NCBI GenBank assembly: GCA_023230855.1
Contig: JALNWQ010000002.1
Location: 1 to 64,000, forward strand
Length of the DNA stretch: 64,000 bases
Direction of reading: 5' to 3'
DNA from: Solirubrobacteraceae bacterium
Lineage (GTDB): Bacteria > Actinomycetota > Thermoleophilia > Solirubrobacterales > Solirubrobacteraceae
Shown: piece by piece, positions 25,759 through 34,576 of the stretch
Layout of the letters: each line of letters begins with the position of its first letter
Position numbering within the stretch: position 1 is the first letter of the stretch
Position numbers and translations under genes: made by a program
The notes under the pieces: model-generated
Databases searched by the model: none
What the model saw: the letters and a program-made list of their open reading frames with translations, nothing else
What the model was told of the DNA's origin: nothing

Positions 25759-26042
25759 GCCCTACCACTCCGTTCTGGTGTCTCTGCGAAACCGGCACTG
25801 CGACGACAACGCAAGCGCACGCTCAATCCACAGCGCCACCCCGGGTGAACAACCGGATACGCGGAGCGTCAGGGCCAAACGATGCCTCCTTCATATCAGC
25901 GATCGACACACCGATGCAACCCCGAGAAGACAGATCGGCGATCCGCCAAGAGACCGCCGATCGACCACATCGTTCGCCAGCGTCGGTTGCCCCATCGGCC
26001 GGGACGATCGACCCATCGATCAACCTCATCCGTGGCGCTCGC
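25759..26042. other. Intergenic region upstream of rhs
   Basis: The region lies between the start of the Rhs gene (minus) and the end of cheY (minus) and should hold the rhs promoter. I see no convincing promoter boxes. The frames through it have no ribosome binding sites or recognisable motifs. GC is visibly lower than in the flagellar genes, so the island boundary is probably close to 26,040. Confidence 0.4.
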
Positions 26043-26056
26043 CCCGCTGGTGCGGG
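26043..26056 (-). terminator. Small hairpin after cheY
   Basis: CCCGC and GCGGG pair around a 4-nt loop, 7 nt beyond the cheY stop codon. There is no U tract. It is a weak candidate terminator for the motA-to-cheY operon. Confidence 0.35.
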
Positions 26057-26063
26057 TCGGTCT

Positions 26064-26423
26064 TCAGGCCAACGCCTTGTCCACCGCCGCCAGGACCTGC
26101 TCGGGCTTGAAGGGCTTGACGACGAAGTCGCGGGCGCCGAGCTTGACCGACTCGATGACCCGGGACTCCTGACCCAGGGCCGAGCACATGACCACGCGGG
26201 CGGAGGGGTCCAGGGCGATGATCTCGCGCAGGGCGTCCAGGCCGTCCTTCTCGGGCATCGTGATGTCGAGGGTCACCAGCTCGGGACGCACCTCCTGGTA
26301 GGCGGCGACCGCGGCGACGCCGTCGGCGGCCTCGCCGGCCACCTCGTGTCCGCCCTTGGTCAGCACGTCGCTGATCATCCTGCGCATGAACGCCGCGTCG
26401 TCCACGACGAGTACCCGGGCCAT
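26064..26423 (-). CDS. cheY: Chemotaxis response regulator CheY
   Basis: A stand-alone receiver domain of 119 residues. The acidic pair is at 8-9 (VVDDAAFMR), the phosphorylated Asp at 53 (TLDITMPEKDG) and the conserved Lys in VVKPFKP. CheY-P binds the FliM/FliY switch to change rotation. AGGAGG stands 6 nt before the ATG at 26423 (a second ATG lies 3 nt upstream), and both overlap the fliY stop. It is the last gene of the operon. Confidence 0.95.
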   Translation of the reverse strand: MARVLVVDDAAFMRRMISDVLTKGGHEVAGEAADGVAAVAAYQEVRPELVTLDITMPEKDGLDALREIIALDPSARVVMCSALGQESRVIESVKLGARDFVVKPFKPEQVLAAVDKALA

Positions 26424-27331
26424 CATGTGCCTCCTGTGGTGGTGGTTGAAGGGGTCGGAAGGTCGGCCGACGGTTCGTCCGGCACACCGGTGAGCGACTC
26501 GATCCGCACCGCCCACTCGCTGCCGTCGACGACGACGAGCCGACCGGTGCCGATCCGCAGGCCGCCCGCGTACAGGTCGACCGGGTCGTCGGCCATCCGG
26601 TCCAGCGCGATGACGCCGCCGGACGGGACCGCGACGAGCTCGCCGGCGGGCATCGTCGTGCGGCCCAGCTCGACCCACACGTCGACGCCGACCTCGCGCA
26701 GCGCGTCACCGGCGGCGACCGGGGCCGTGTCGTCGGCGCCCTCGGCGGCCGTGTCGATCTGGGCGCCCTGGTCCTCCAGCGCACGGGTCATCCGCACGAC
26801 GAACGCGTTGGGGACGAGCTGCACCAGGCGGCCCGGCTCACCGAGCACCGAGATCGGGGTGCCGGTGACGAACGGCGCCAGCTCGTAGCGGCCGTCCGCG
26901 TCGAGCGGCGACTCGAGCGACAGGGTGTCGGGCGGGCCGATCTCGACCTCGGTGCCCAGCACGCGGCTCGTCGCCGCGGCGGCGGCCGCCATCATCTGGT
27001 TCATCGCCTCGCCGACCGCGGACGCCTCCATCTCGTCGAGCTCGAGGTGATCGAGCTCGTCGGCCGGGTCCGCGCCGAGCATCGCGAGCGCCAGGCGGCG
27101 CGCCCCCGCCGGGGTGGTGACGAAGACGTTGCCGCCCGTCACCCCGTCGACGTACTGGACCGCGGTCGCGACCGCGGGGAAGGCCACCCCCGTCAACGGG
27201 TGGGCGTCGGTGTCGAGGATCTCGGGGTCGCCGACGACGACGCCTTCGGGCACGTAGACCTCCAGCGCGGCGGCGGCCGCCTCGGCGGTCGACATGCCGA
27301 GCTCGCGCAACACGCGATCGGTGGCCCTCAC
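26423..27331 (-). CDS. fliY: Flagellar switch protein FliY
   Basis: The 302-residue product has two parts. A CheC-like N-terminal half contains the E-x-x-N phosphatase-type helix EASAVGEAMNQMMAAA. A C-terminal SpoA domain (about 215-285) contains VWVELGRTTMPAGELVAVPSGGVIALDRMADDPVDLYAGG. This fusion is FliY, which in Bacillus both forms the C ring and dephosphorylates CheY-P. It overlaps fliM upstream and cheY downstream. A separate, shorter FliN is also encoded at 34113-34568. Confidence 0.88.
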   Translation of the reverse strand: MRATDRVLRELGMSTAEAAAAALEVYVPEGVVVGDPEILDTDAHPLTGVAFPAVATAVQYVDGVTGGNVFVTTPAGARRLALAMLGADPADELDHLELDEMEASAVGEAMNQMMAAAAAATSRVLGTEVEIGPPDTLSLESPLDADGRYELAPFVTGTPISVLGEPGRLVQLVPNAFVVRMTRALEDQGAQIDTAAEGADDTAPVAAGDALREVGVDVWVELGRTTMPAGELVAVPSGGVIALDRMADDPVDLYAGGLRIGTGRLVVVDGSEWAVRIESLTGVPDEPSADLPTPSTTTTGGT

Positions 27332-28290
27332 GACGGATCCTCCGCTCGCGACTCGACCTGCACCGCACGGCGGGCCGCCAGGCGACCCGGCCGGCCCCGG
27401 AACACCGGGGTCTGGTCGGCGTACACCCGGATGCCGTCGTCGACCGGGGCGTCCAGGCGGATGACGTCACCGGGCCGCAGCGCCGCGACGTCGCCGATCG
27501 TGCGGCGCACCCGGGCGACCTCGGCCCGGACCGTCACCGCCACCCCGCGCACCGCGGCGTCGGCCTCGTCGGCGATACCGTCGTCGCCACCCGCCCCGTG
27601 CACGGCGCCGCCGAGCGCGTCGGCGACCGGGGCGATCGCGGCGTACGGCAGCAGCAGCACCATCGTCGTGCTGCGCTTGAGGAACCGCACCTCCATCGTG
27701 ATCGCCATCGTCGGCTCGCTGACCGACGCGAGGTTGGCGGTCTCGGCCGCCGGCTCCAGGCGGTCCAGGTGCATCGCCTGGCCGCACAGGTCGTCCCACA
27801 CCGGGGCGAGCTGGGTGAGCAGCAGCTCGAAGAGCAGGCCGCACAGCGCCCAGTCGATGTCGCCCAGGCGCCGGGCGGGCGCCCCGGTGCGGTCCGCGCC
27901 GCCGAGGAGCCGCTCGAGCCCGGCGAGGAGGAACCCCTGCTCGGCGGCGAGCAGCAGCCGACCGGGACCGACGTCGAGGGTGGCGGAGATCGCGTCGCGC
28001 GGCAGGCCGCCGTGGGCCATCGACCACGCGAGCTGGTCGATGTCGATGACCTCGAGCTCGGCCGGGGTGCGCAGCTCCGCCGACAGCCGGGTGCCGGCGG
28101 ACCGGCAGAACGCGTCGAGCGTCCGGTGGATCCGGCGCTGCTGGTCGCCGCTGAACTTCGTCGGCCGGGTGAAGTCCACCCGCCGCATCCGCCGCTGCCG
28201 GCGACCGTGCGACTCGCCGTCGCCGAGCGCCCCGCTGCGGGCGGCGTCGACGAGCGCCGACACCGCCTCCTGGCTCAACACGTCGCTCAT
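27328..28290 (-). CDS. fliM: Flagellar motor switch protein FliM
   Basis: The product has 320 residues. The N-terminal MSDVLSQEAVSALVDAARSG is the EIDAL-type CheY-P binding segment, in the variant LSQEAVSALVD. The middle domain (VDFTRPTKFSGDQQRRIHRTLDAF to about residue 220) and a C-terminal SpoA domain follow. FliM builds the C ring and receives CheY-P. It overlaps cheD upstream and fliY downstream by ATGA-type junctions. Confidence 0.93.
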   Translation of the reverse strand: MSDVLSQEAVSALVDAARSGALGDGESHGRRQRRMRRVDFTRPTKFSGDQQRRIHRTLDAFCRSAGTRLSAELRTPAELEVIDIDQLAWSMAHGGLPRDAISATLDVGPGRLLLAAEQGFLLAGLERLLGGADRTGAPARRLGDIDWALCGLLFELLLTQLAPVWDDLCGQAMHLDRLEPAAETANLASVSEPTMAITMEVRFLKRSTTMVLLLPYAAIAPVADALGGAVHGAGGDDGIADEADAAVRGVAVTVRAEVARVRRTIGDVAALRPGDVIRLDAPVDDGIRVYADQTPVFRGRPGRLAARRAVQVESRAEDPS

Positions 28291-28883
28291 GCCGTCGCCA
28301 CCCTTCCGGTCGTGGGGATCGTCACCGCGCGCAGCACCGCCGCGGGCCGCGGGGCGCGGGTCGTGGTCGGCGCCGCGTCACGGGCCGGGTCGAGGAGCAC
28401 CCGCTCCCCCGCGCCCGCCATCCGGACGACGACCGCGCCACCCGGATGGACCCGCAGCGTGCGACCGGTCGACCCGCCGGTGTCGGCCGCGAGCACCGGG
28501 ATCGCCCGCTCCTGCAGCGCGCGCCGGACCGCCTCGACGTTGCGACGCCCGACGTCCTGGCCGGTGCGGTCGGGCCGCAGCGCGAACATCGCCGCCCCGC
28601 CGACGAGGACCGCGCCGAGCCGCGACCGGCGGGCGCCGGACGCGATGAGCGCGTCGACGAGGGCCGGGACCGCGGTGTCGGCGAACTTGCCGGGCGGCGG
28701 GCCGGACGGATCGCCACGGTGGGCGGACGAGTCGGGCAGCACGACGTGCGCCAGGCCGACCCGCGGGTGCGAGCCGTCGAGCAGCACGAGGCCGATGCAG
28801 GAGCCCAGGCCGATCGCGGCCAGCGCGTCGTCGGGGCGGCCCGACACCGCCAGCTCCCCCATCCGGACCATCGTGTCGGGCAC
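28287..28883 (-). CDS. cheD: Chemoreceptor glutamine deamidase CheD
   Basis: The 198-residue product has the CheD signature GLGSCIGLVL with the catalytic Cys, LAHVVLPDS with the catalytic His, and PGKFADTAVPALVD. CheD deamidates receptor glutamines and, with CheC, tunes adaptation in Gram-positives. A GTG start is used. The C-terminal 40 residues are a low-complexity Ala/Thr/Arg extension. It follows cheC directly. Confidence 0.93.
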   Translation of the reverse strand: MPDTMVRMGELAVSGRPDDALAAIGLGSCIGLVLLDGSHPRVGLAHVVLPDSSAHRGDPSGPPPGKFADTAVPALVDALIASGARRSRLGAVLVGGAAMFALRPDRTGQDVGRRNVEAVRRALQERAIPVLAADTGGSTGRTLRVHPGGAVVVRMAGAGERVLLDPARDAAPTTTRAPRPAAVLRAVTIPTTGRVATA

Positions 28884-28884
28884 C

Positions 28885-29493
28885 TCAGGCCTCCCGGCCG
28901 AGGCCGATGCGGGCCAGCAGGCGGTCGATGTCGTCCGCGCCGGCGAGCAGGACGAACACGAGCGAGCACTCCTCGCCCTCCACCGACAGCCGGCAGTCGA
29001 CGAGGATCGCCGCGTCGTACGCGCCGGCGGGACCGGCGGCGAGCGCGGTCGACACGAGCGCCGCGCGCATGTCGGTCATCGTCACCGGCGGCTCCGGCTC
29101 CGACGCGCCGCCGCTCATCGCGACGATCGCGTTGAGGTACGACGTGCCGATGATGTTGCCGATCTCGCCGACCGCCGACCGGGCCATCTCGACGTCGTCC
29201 GGGTCGACCCCGAGCATCACGCTCAACCGTGCGACGTCGGTCCCGTCGAAGAGCAGCAGCACCGACGCCTCGAGGTCGCCGGTGGTCGGCAGCACCACCG
29301 CCGTCACCTCGTCCTCGGGCGGGCCGAGCGCGTCGACGGCGTCCGCCAGGTCGAGCACCCGGACCGTCGGCACGGTGAGCTCGACCGTCCGGGCGAGCAT
29401 CGTGCCCAGCGCGGTGCCGGCCTGACCACAGCCGACGTTGGCGAGCTCGCCGAGCGCGTCGCGCTGCAGCTCGGTGTACACGGGGACGCTCAT
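28885..29493 (-). CDS. cheC: CheY-P phosphatase CheC
   Basis: The 202-residue product has the two CheC active-site helices: LQRDALGELANVGCGQAG and ARSAVGEIGNIIGTSYLN, each with the E-x-x-N pair. CheC dephosphorylates CheY-P and binds CheD. The start at 29493 fits the family N-terminus (YTELQRDALGELANVG). It lies 10 nt after cheA and 1 nt before cheD. Confidence 0.93.
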   Translation of the reverse strand: MSVPVYTELQRDALGELANVGCGQAGTALGTMLARTVELTVPTVRVLDLADAVDALGPPEDEVTAVVLPTTGDLEASVLLLFDGTDVARLSVMLGVDPDDVEMARSAVGEIGNIIGTSYLNAIVAMSGGASEPEPPVTMTDMRAALVSTALAAGPAGAYDAAILVDCRLSVEGEECSLVFVLLAGADDIDRLLARIGLGREA

Positions 29494-29503
29494 CGGATGC
29501 TCC

Positions 29504-31639
29504 TCAGGCGGCAACGGGCGGTCGGCCCGTGATCGGGGTGATGGTGGTCGGGCCGGGAACGGCCGGGGCCGGCGCGTCCGCGTCGGCGGTGAGCTGGTCG
29601 ACGTCGACGACGAGGGCGATCTCGCCCCCGGCGAGCACCGCGCCCCCGGCGACCGGGGCGTTGCGCGCCACCGCCGACGGCATCGGGCGGGTGACGAGCT
29701 CGCGCTGCCCGTCGAGGCGGCTGACCGCCAGGGCGACCGCACGGTCGTGGCCGCGGAGGATCAACGCGAACGGGGTTTCGACCGGGCCGCGGCCGACCTC
29801 GCCCAGGACGGTCGGCCCGTCGAGCAGCGACAGCGCGCCCTCGCGCTGCACGAGCACCGGACGGCCGACCGCGGAGCGGACGTTCTCGTCCTCCAGCCGC
29901 ACGATCCGCTCGACCCGGTCGAGCGGCACCGCGTACGGCTGGCCGGCGACGTCGACGAGCAGCCCGGACGTGATCGCGAGGGTCAGCGGCAGCCGCACCT
30001 CGGTCGTCGTGCCCGCCCCGGGGGTGGAGCGCACCGACACCTCGCCGCCGAGCCCGCGGATGCTCGTGCGGACCGCGTCCATCCCGACCCCGCGGCCCGA
30101 GATGTCGCTCGCCTCCTCGACGGTGGAGAACCCCGGTGCGAAGAGCAGCTCGACGGCCCGGCGGGCGTCGATCTCGGCGGCCTGCTCGGCGGGGATGAGC
30201 CCGCGGTCGACGGCCCGGGCGGCGACCGTCGCCGGGTCGATCCCGCGGCCGTCGTCGGCGACCGAGATGACGACCTGACCCGAGGACTGGCGGGCGGCGA
30301 TCGTCAGCGTGCCGACCGGGTCCTTGCCCGCGGCGGTCCGCTCGTCGGCGTCCTCCAGGCCGTGGTCCAGGGCGTTGCGGACGAGGTGGACGAGCGGGTC
30401 GCCGAGCGCGTCGACGACGGTGCGGTCGAGCTCGGTGTCGCGGCCGACGAGCTGCAGGTCGACGCGCTTGTCGAGCCGCGACGCCAGGTCGCGCACCAGT
30501 CGCGGGAACCGCATGAACACCGCGTCGACGGGGATCATCCGCACCTGCATGACGAGCTGGTGCAGGGCCTGCGACGAGCGCTGCAGGTCCTGCAGGCCGT
30601 CGCGGACCTCGGACCGCTCGTCCCCGGACAGCAGCGCCTCCAGGCGCGTGCGGTGCACGACGAGCTCGCCCATGCCGTGCATGAGCTGGTCGAGCCGGTC
30701 GGCGTCGACGCGGACGCTCGACGCCCGCCGGGTGCCGTTGGTGGCGGTGGCGCGACCGGCCGCCGCGACCGTCGGCTCGGCGTCGGGCGCCCGCTCGACG
30801 GGACCGTCGACGGACGGCGACGCGGCGACCGGCGGGACGAACCAGACGTCGACGTCGGCGACGTCCCCGACCCCGCCGACCGTCGCCCGGACGACGTCGA
30901 CCGACGGCGCCTCGTCGCCGACGACCCAGGCGACGATGTCGGGACCGGCGAACCCCTCGGCGGCATCGCTCGCCGGGGTGCTGTGGACGACGTCGCCGAG
31001 GTCCTCGCACACCGCCAGCACCATGAACGCGCGCACGCCCGGCATCGCGCAGTCGTCGGCGAGGGTCGCGGTGATCCGCACCACCGGACGGTCGCCGGCG
31101 AGGGCCAGGACCGCGGCGGGCACGTCGTCGTCGGCGGCGGCGGGGCCACCGGCGGCCGCGTCGGGATCGGGAGCGAGCGCGAGATCCGCGGTGGGAGCGA
31201 CGTCGTCGGCCACATCGTCCGTCGCGTCCGTCGCGCCGGTCGCGGCCGGGGCGTCGTCGGCGTCGACCGCGGCCCGCAGCGCCGCGACGAGCGGGTCGAC
31301 GTCGAGGCGCTCCGCGCCGTCGGCGTCGATCGCGTCGACCGCCCGCTCGAGCGCGTCGAGGCCGGCGAGCAGCGCGTCGACGAGGCGACGGCCGACGGCG
31401 GCGTCGGCGCCGCGCAGCGGCTCCATCACCGCCTCCATCTCGTGCGTGAGCGCCGCCATCGCCGAGAACCCCATCGTCGCGCTCATGCCCTTGAGCGAGT
31501 GCGCGGCGCGGAAGATCTCCTCGAGCGTCTCGCCGGACCGGGCGTCGCCGCCCTCCAGGCGCACGATCGCGAGGTTCAGCTCCTGGAGGTGCTCACGCGC
31601 CTCCGCGAGGAACATCGGCAGGTAGTCGGCGGCGTCCAC
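29504..31639 (-). CDS. cheA: Chemotaxis sensor kinase CheA
   Basis: The 711-residue product starts with an HPt domain with phosphorylated His47 in IFRAAHSLKGMSATMG. A second acidic, low-complexity region follows, then the dimerisation helices and the ATPase domain with N box LVHLVRNALDHGLED and G boxes (DDGRGIDP, GRGVGMDAV). A CheW-like domain forms the C-terminus. CheA passes phosphate to CheY and CheB. It is followed by cheC after 10 nt and preceded by cheR. Confidence 0.96.
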   Translation of the reverse strand: MDAADYLPMFLAEAREHLQELNLAIVRLEGGDARSGETLEEIFRAAHSLKGMSATMGFSAMAALTHEMEAVMEPLRGADAAVGRRLVDALLAGLDALERAVDAIDADGAERLDVDPLVAALRAAVDADDAPAATGATDATDDVADDVAPTADLALAPDPDAAAGGPAAADDDVPAAVLALAGDRPVVRITATLADDCAMPGVRAFMVLAVCEDLGDVVHSTPASDAAEGFAGPDIVAWVVGDEAPSVDVVRATVGGVGDVADVDVWFVPPVAASPSVDGPVERAPDAEPTVAAAGRATATNGTRRASSVRVDADRLDQLMHGMGELVVHRTRLEALLSGDERSEVRDGLQDLQRSSQALHQLVMQVRMIPVDAVFMRFPRLVRDLASRLDKRVDLQLVGRDTELDRTVVDALGDPLVHLVRNALDHGLEDADERTAAGKDPVGTLTIAARQSSGQVVISVADDGRGIDPATVAARAVDRGLIPAEQAAEIDARRAVELLFAPGFSTVEEASDISGRGVGMDAVRTSIRGLGGEVSVRSTPGAGTTTEVRLPLTLAITSGLLVDVAGQPYAVPLDRVERIVRLEDENVRSAVGRPVLVQREGALSLLDGPTVLGEVGRGPVETPFALILRGHDRAVALAVSRLDGQRELVTRPMPSAVARNAPVAGGAVLAGGEIALVVDVDQLTADADAPAPAVPGPTTITPITGRPPVAA

Positions 31640-31648
31640 GATCGGCTC

Positions 31649-32440
31649 CTAGTCGCGGCGGTAGACGAACGGTCCGTCGGTGGTCAGGCCGATCGCGGTC
31701 GGATCGGCGACGCGCTCGGTCGGCCCGATGACGAGGTAGCCGCCGGGTCGCAGCGCCTGGGCCAGCCGGGCGTGGACCGCGTCCCGGTCGGCCGCGTTGA
31801 AGTAGATGACGGTGTTGCGGCAGAGGATGAGGTCGAACGCCGCCCGTCGCACCGGCGACGTGAGCAGGTCGGCCGGCTCGAACCGCACCCCGCGACGCAG
31901 CGCGGCGTTGGCGGTCCAGCCCTCGTCGGAGCGGTCGAAGTGCCGCTCCAGGGCGTCGCGGGGCGCGGCCTGGGCGGCGGTGTCGGCGAACGGCCCGCCG
32001 GCACGGGCCGCGTCGAGCACCCGCCGGTCGATGTCGGTGCCCAGCACCTCGACCCGCACGTTCGGGACGGCGTCGCGGACGACCGCGGCGGCGGTGTACG
32101 CCTCGGCGCCGATCGAGCAGCCGGCGCTCCAGATCCGGATCCGGCCGGCGGTCGCCAGGCGCGGGGCCAGGTCGTCCGCGATCCGGGTCCACTGCTCCGG
32201 GCTGCGCCACAGCGACGACACGTTGATCGTCACCCGGTCGAGGAACCGGTCGAGCTCCTGCGGGTCGCGGCGCAGCTGCAGCAGGTAGTCGTCCAGGTCG
32301 GTGAACCCGCGGCGCTCGGCCTGGGTCCGGATCCGGCGCTCCATCTGGTTGCGCTTGTACCGCGACAGGTCGAGGCCGCACAGGCGGGCGACGCCCTCGC
32401 AGAACGTCACGTAGTCGTCGACGGGGACGATGGTGCTCAT
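31649..32440 (-). CDS. cheR: Chemoreceptor methyltransferase CheR
   Basis: The 263-residue product has an N-terminal helical domain and a SAM-binding Rossmann domain with RIWSAGCSIGAEAYTAA, LGTDIDRRVLDAARAG and FDLILCRNTVIYFN. It methylates receptor glutamates. The start at 32440 overlaps the cheB stop (ATGA); the longer frame to 32590 is rejected. Confidence 0.95.
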   Translation of the reverse strand: MSTIVPVDDYVTFCEGVARLCGLDLSRYKRNQMERRIRTQAERRGFTDLDDYLLQLRRDPQELDRFLDRVTINVSSLWRSPEQWTRIADDLAPRLATAGRIRIWSAGCSIGAEAYTAAAVVRDAVPNVRVEVLGTDIDRRVLDAARAGGPFADTAAQAAPRDALERHFDRSDEGWTANAALRRGVRFEPADLLTSPVRRAAFDLILCRNTVIYFNAADRDAVHARLAQALRPGGYLVIGPTERVADPTAIGLTTDGPFVYRRD

Positions 32441-33588
32441 CGGCGGGCTCCGATCAGGGCGGGCCGCTCCACGGCGGCCGCGACGGCGGTGGCGAGCTCG
32501 TCGATCGGGAGCACCCGGTCGCTGAGCCCGGCCTCGGCGACGGCACGGGGCATGCCGTACACCGCACAGGTCTCCTCGGCCTCCGACCACACCGTGCCGC
32601 CGTGCCGGCGGACCTCGGCGGCGCCCTCGGCGCCGTCGCGGCCCATGCCGGTCAGCACGACGAGGAGCAGGTCGGAGCGGTGTCGGCGGGCGAGGTCGGC
32701 GATCGTCAGGTCGGCCCGGGGCCGCAGCCCGCCGATCGGCGCGTCGTCGGCCAGGCGCGCGACGTCGTCGCGGTCGAACCGCAGGTGCCGGCCGCCGGGG
32801 GCGATGAGGACCCGGCCGGGGTCGAGTCGGTCGCCGTCGGCGGCCTCGCGGACCTCGGGCCGTGACGCGCGGTCGAGCCGCTCCGCCAGCGACGACGTGA
32901 ACCCGGGCGGCATGTGCTGGACGACGACCGCGCCGCGACCGATCCGGGCCGGGAGCGCGGGGATGAGGGTGGCGAGGGCGCGCGGGCCCCCGGTCGACGA
33001 CGCGACGACGAGCAGCGGGCCGTCGCCACGGTGCGACGCCGGGCGGTCGACGGCGGTCGGCCGGTCCGTGCCGGACGGGCGCGTCGTCGTCGGCGTCGAC
33101 GGGGCGCGCGACGGCCCGTGGTCGCGCGGGCGGGCCGCCGCGCGGACGGCACGACGGGCGGTGGGCCGGCCCGACCGGGAGCCGCTGGCGGCCGCGGCCC
33201 GGACCTTGGCGGCGAGCTCGTCGGCGAACTCCGTCAGCGGCGTGCTGCCGCCGGGCTTGAGGACGAGGTCGAACGCGCCGGCCGTGAGCGCGTCGACGGC
33301 GCGGGCCCCGTCGGCCGGCGAGAACGCCGACACGACGACGACCGGCAGCGCCGGCACCCCGTCGCGACCGATCCGGGCCAGGACGTCCAGGCCGCCGAGG
33401 CCCGGCATCGCCATGTCGAGCGTCAGGACGTCCGGGCGGTGCTCGGCGCAGAGCGTCAGCGCCTCGGCCCCGTCGCGGGCCCGTCCGACGACGTCGAACC
33501 CGGCGTCCTCCAGCGCGCGCCCGACGAGCGCGCGCATGAACCCGGAGTCGTCGGCGAGGACGACGCGGATGGGGGCCCCGGCGGGCAT
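32437..33588 (-). CDS. cheB: Chemoreceptor methylesterase CheB
   Basis: The 383-residue product has a receiver domain with phosphorylated Asp58 (VLTLDMAMPGLGG), a 60-residue Arg/Pro/Thr-rich linker, and a methylesterase domain. The catalytic Ser lies in ASSTGGPRAL, with VQHMPPGFT and LTGMGRDGAEG. It opposes CheR. It lies 5 nt after cheW. Confidence 0.95.
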   Translation of the reverse strand: MPAGAPIRVVLADDSGFMRALVGRALEDAGFDVVGRARDGAEALTLCAEHRPDVLTLDMAMPGLGGLDVLARIGRDGVPALPVVVVSAFSPADGARAVDALTAGAFDLVLKPGGSTPLTEFADELAAKVRAAAASGSRSGRPTARRAVRAAARPRDHGPSRAPSTPTTTRPSGTDRPTAVDRPASHRGDGPLLVVASSTGGPRALATLIPALPARIGRGAVVVQHMPPGFTSSLAERLDRASRPEVREAADGDRLDPGRVLIAPGGRHLRFDRDDVARLADDAPIGGLRPRADLTIADLARRHRSDLLLVVLTGMGRDGAEGAAEVRRHGGTVWSEAEETCAVYGMPRAVAEAGLSDRVLPIDELATAVAAAVERPALIGARR

Positions 33589-33593
33589 CGGCG

Positions 33594-34094
33594 CTACGCC
33601 GCCGCCCCGACGGCCACGCCGTCGACGTTGGCGGCGCTGCCGTTGACCGGCGTCGCGACCGCGTCGTGGGGCGCGTCGGCGACGTCGCCGAACAGCGCGG
33701 CGGTGTCGAGCACGACGACGAGTCGATCGCCGACCTGGGCGATCCCGGCGACCGCGGCGGCCGACATCGGCGCCGGCTCGATCTGCGACGCGTCGACGGT
33801 CAGCACCTCGGTGACGTCGTCGACGACGATCCCGACGTGGCCGCCGGCGGACTCGACCATGACGATCTTCGTCGGCTCGCCGTCCCGGGACGGCAGGCCG
33901 AGCTGGCGGTCCAGGTCGTGGACCGGGACGATCTTGCCGCGCAGCGCGATGACCCCACGGACGGCGTCGTCGGTCGCGGCGACGGATCGCGGCGGCGTGT
34001 AGCGGATGATCTCCTGCACCTCGTCGATCGGGAGGGCGTACTCCTCCGCACCGAGCGTGAAGGCGACGAGTTGCTGGACGTGGTTGGCGGACAT
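33594..34094 (-). CDS. cheW: Chemotaxis coupling protein CheW
   Basis: The 166-residue product carries the CheW SH3-like fold: LVAFTLGAEEYALPIDEVQEIIR, GVIALRGKIVPVHDLDRQLG and VGIVVDDVTEVL. It links receptors to CheA. The ribosome binding site is GGGAG about 8 nt before the ATG. It has its own sigma-28 promoter within the end of fliN. The last 25 residues are a family-atypical Ala/Val tail. Confidence 0.93.
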   Translation of the reverse strand: MSANHVQQLVAFTLGAEEYALPIDEVQEIIRYTPPRSVAATDDAVRGVIALRGKIVPVHDLDRQLGLPSRDGEPTKIVMVESAGGHVGIVVDDVTEVLTVDASQIEPAPMSAAAVAGIAQVGDRLVVVLDTAALFGDVADAPHDAVATPVNGSAANVDGVAVGAAA

Positions 34095-34112
34095 CTGGAC
34101 GCTCCCTATCGG

Positions 34113-34568
34113 TCAGTCGATGTCATCGGCTTGCGGGGCCGGGGCTTGAGACGGGGCGGACGGGTGATCGGGGGCGCCGACGTCGACCGCGCCGAACGGC
34201 GTCGGACCGGCGGACGCGTCGGCCTCGGCGGTCGGGGGCGCGTCGTCGGCCGGGGCCGGACGGGCGTCGCCGTCGACGACCATCTCGGTGATCCGCAGCC
34301 CGAACTCGCCGTCGACGACGACGACCTCGCCGCGGGCGATCGCGCGTCCCCCGGCGAGCAGGTCGACCGGCTCGCCGGCCAGGCGGCGCAGCTCCACGAT
34401 CGACCCGGGCCCGAGCTGCAGCGCCTGGCCGAGGGTCATCGTCGTGCGGCCGATCTCGACGGCCAGCTCGACCGGCACGCCGTGCAGGCGCGCCAGGTCG
34501 TCGTAGGCCGCGGGCCCGGCGGCGTCGCCGCCCAGCTCGGTGTCCGCGGTCCAGTCGGTGGTCTGCAT
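34113..34568 (-). CDS. fliN: Flagellar switch protein FliN
   Basis: The 151-residue product has one SpoA domain at about 28-98: VPVELAVEIGRTTMTLGQALQLGPGSIVEL, LAGEPVDLLAGGRAIARGEVV and FGLRITEM. The C-terminal 50 residues are a Pro/Ala/Asp-rich tail not found in classical FliN. The last part of the gene also contains the cheW promoter, which may explain some of this unusual tail. It lies between fliL and cheW. Confidence 0.9.
   Translation of the reverse strand: MQTTDWTADTELGGDAAGPAAYDDLARLHGVPVELAVEIGRTTMTLGQALQLGPGSIVELRRLAGEPVDLLAGGRAIARGEVVVVDGEFGLRITEMVVDGDARPAPADDAPPTAEADASAGPTPFGAVDVGAPDHPSAPSQAPAPQADDID
34123..34149 (-). promoter_or_regulatory. Sigma-28 type promoter of cheW, inside the 3' end of fliN
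   Basis: Minus strand TCAAGC, 13 nt, GCCGATGA. The predicted start is near 34116, about 22 nt before the cheW ATG, leaving room for the ribosome binding site. It would give the chemotaxis half of the operon its own expression. Confidence 0.6.
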
Positions 34569-34576
34569 CGTGTCTC

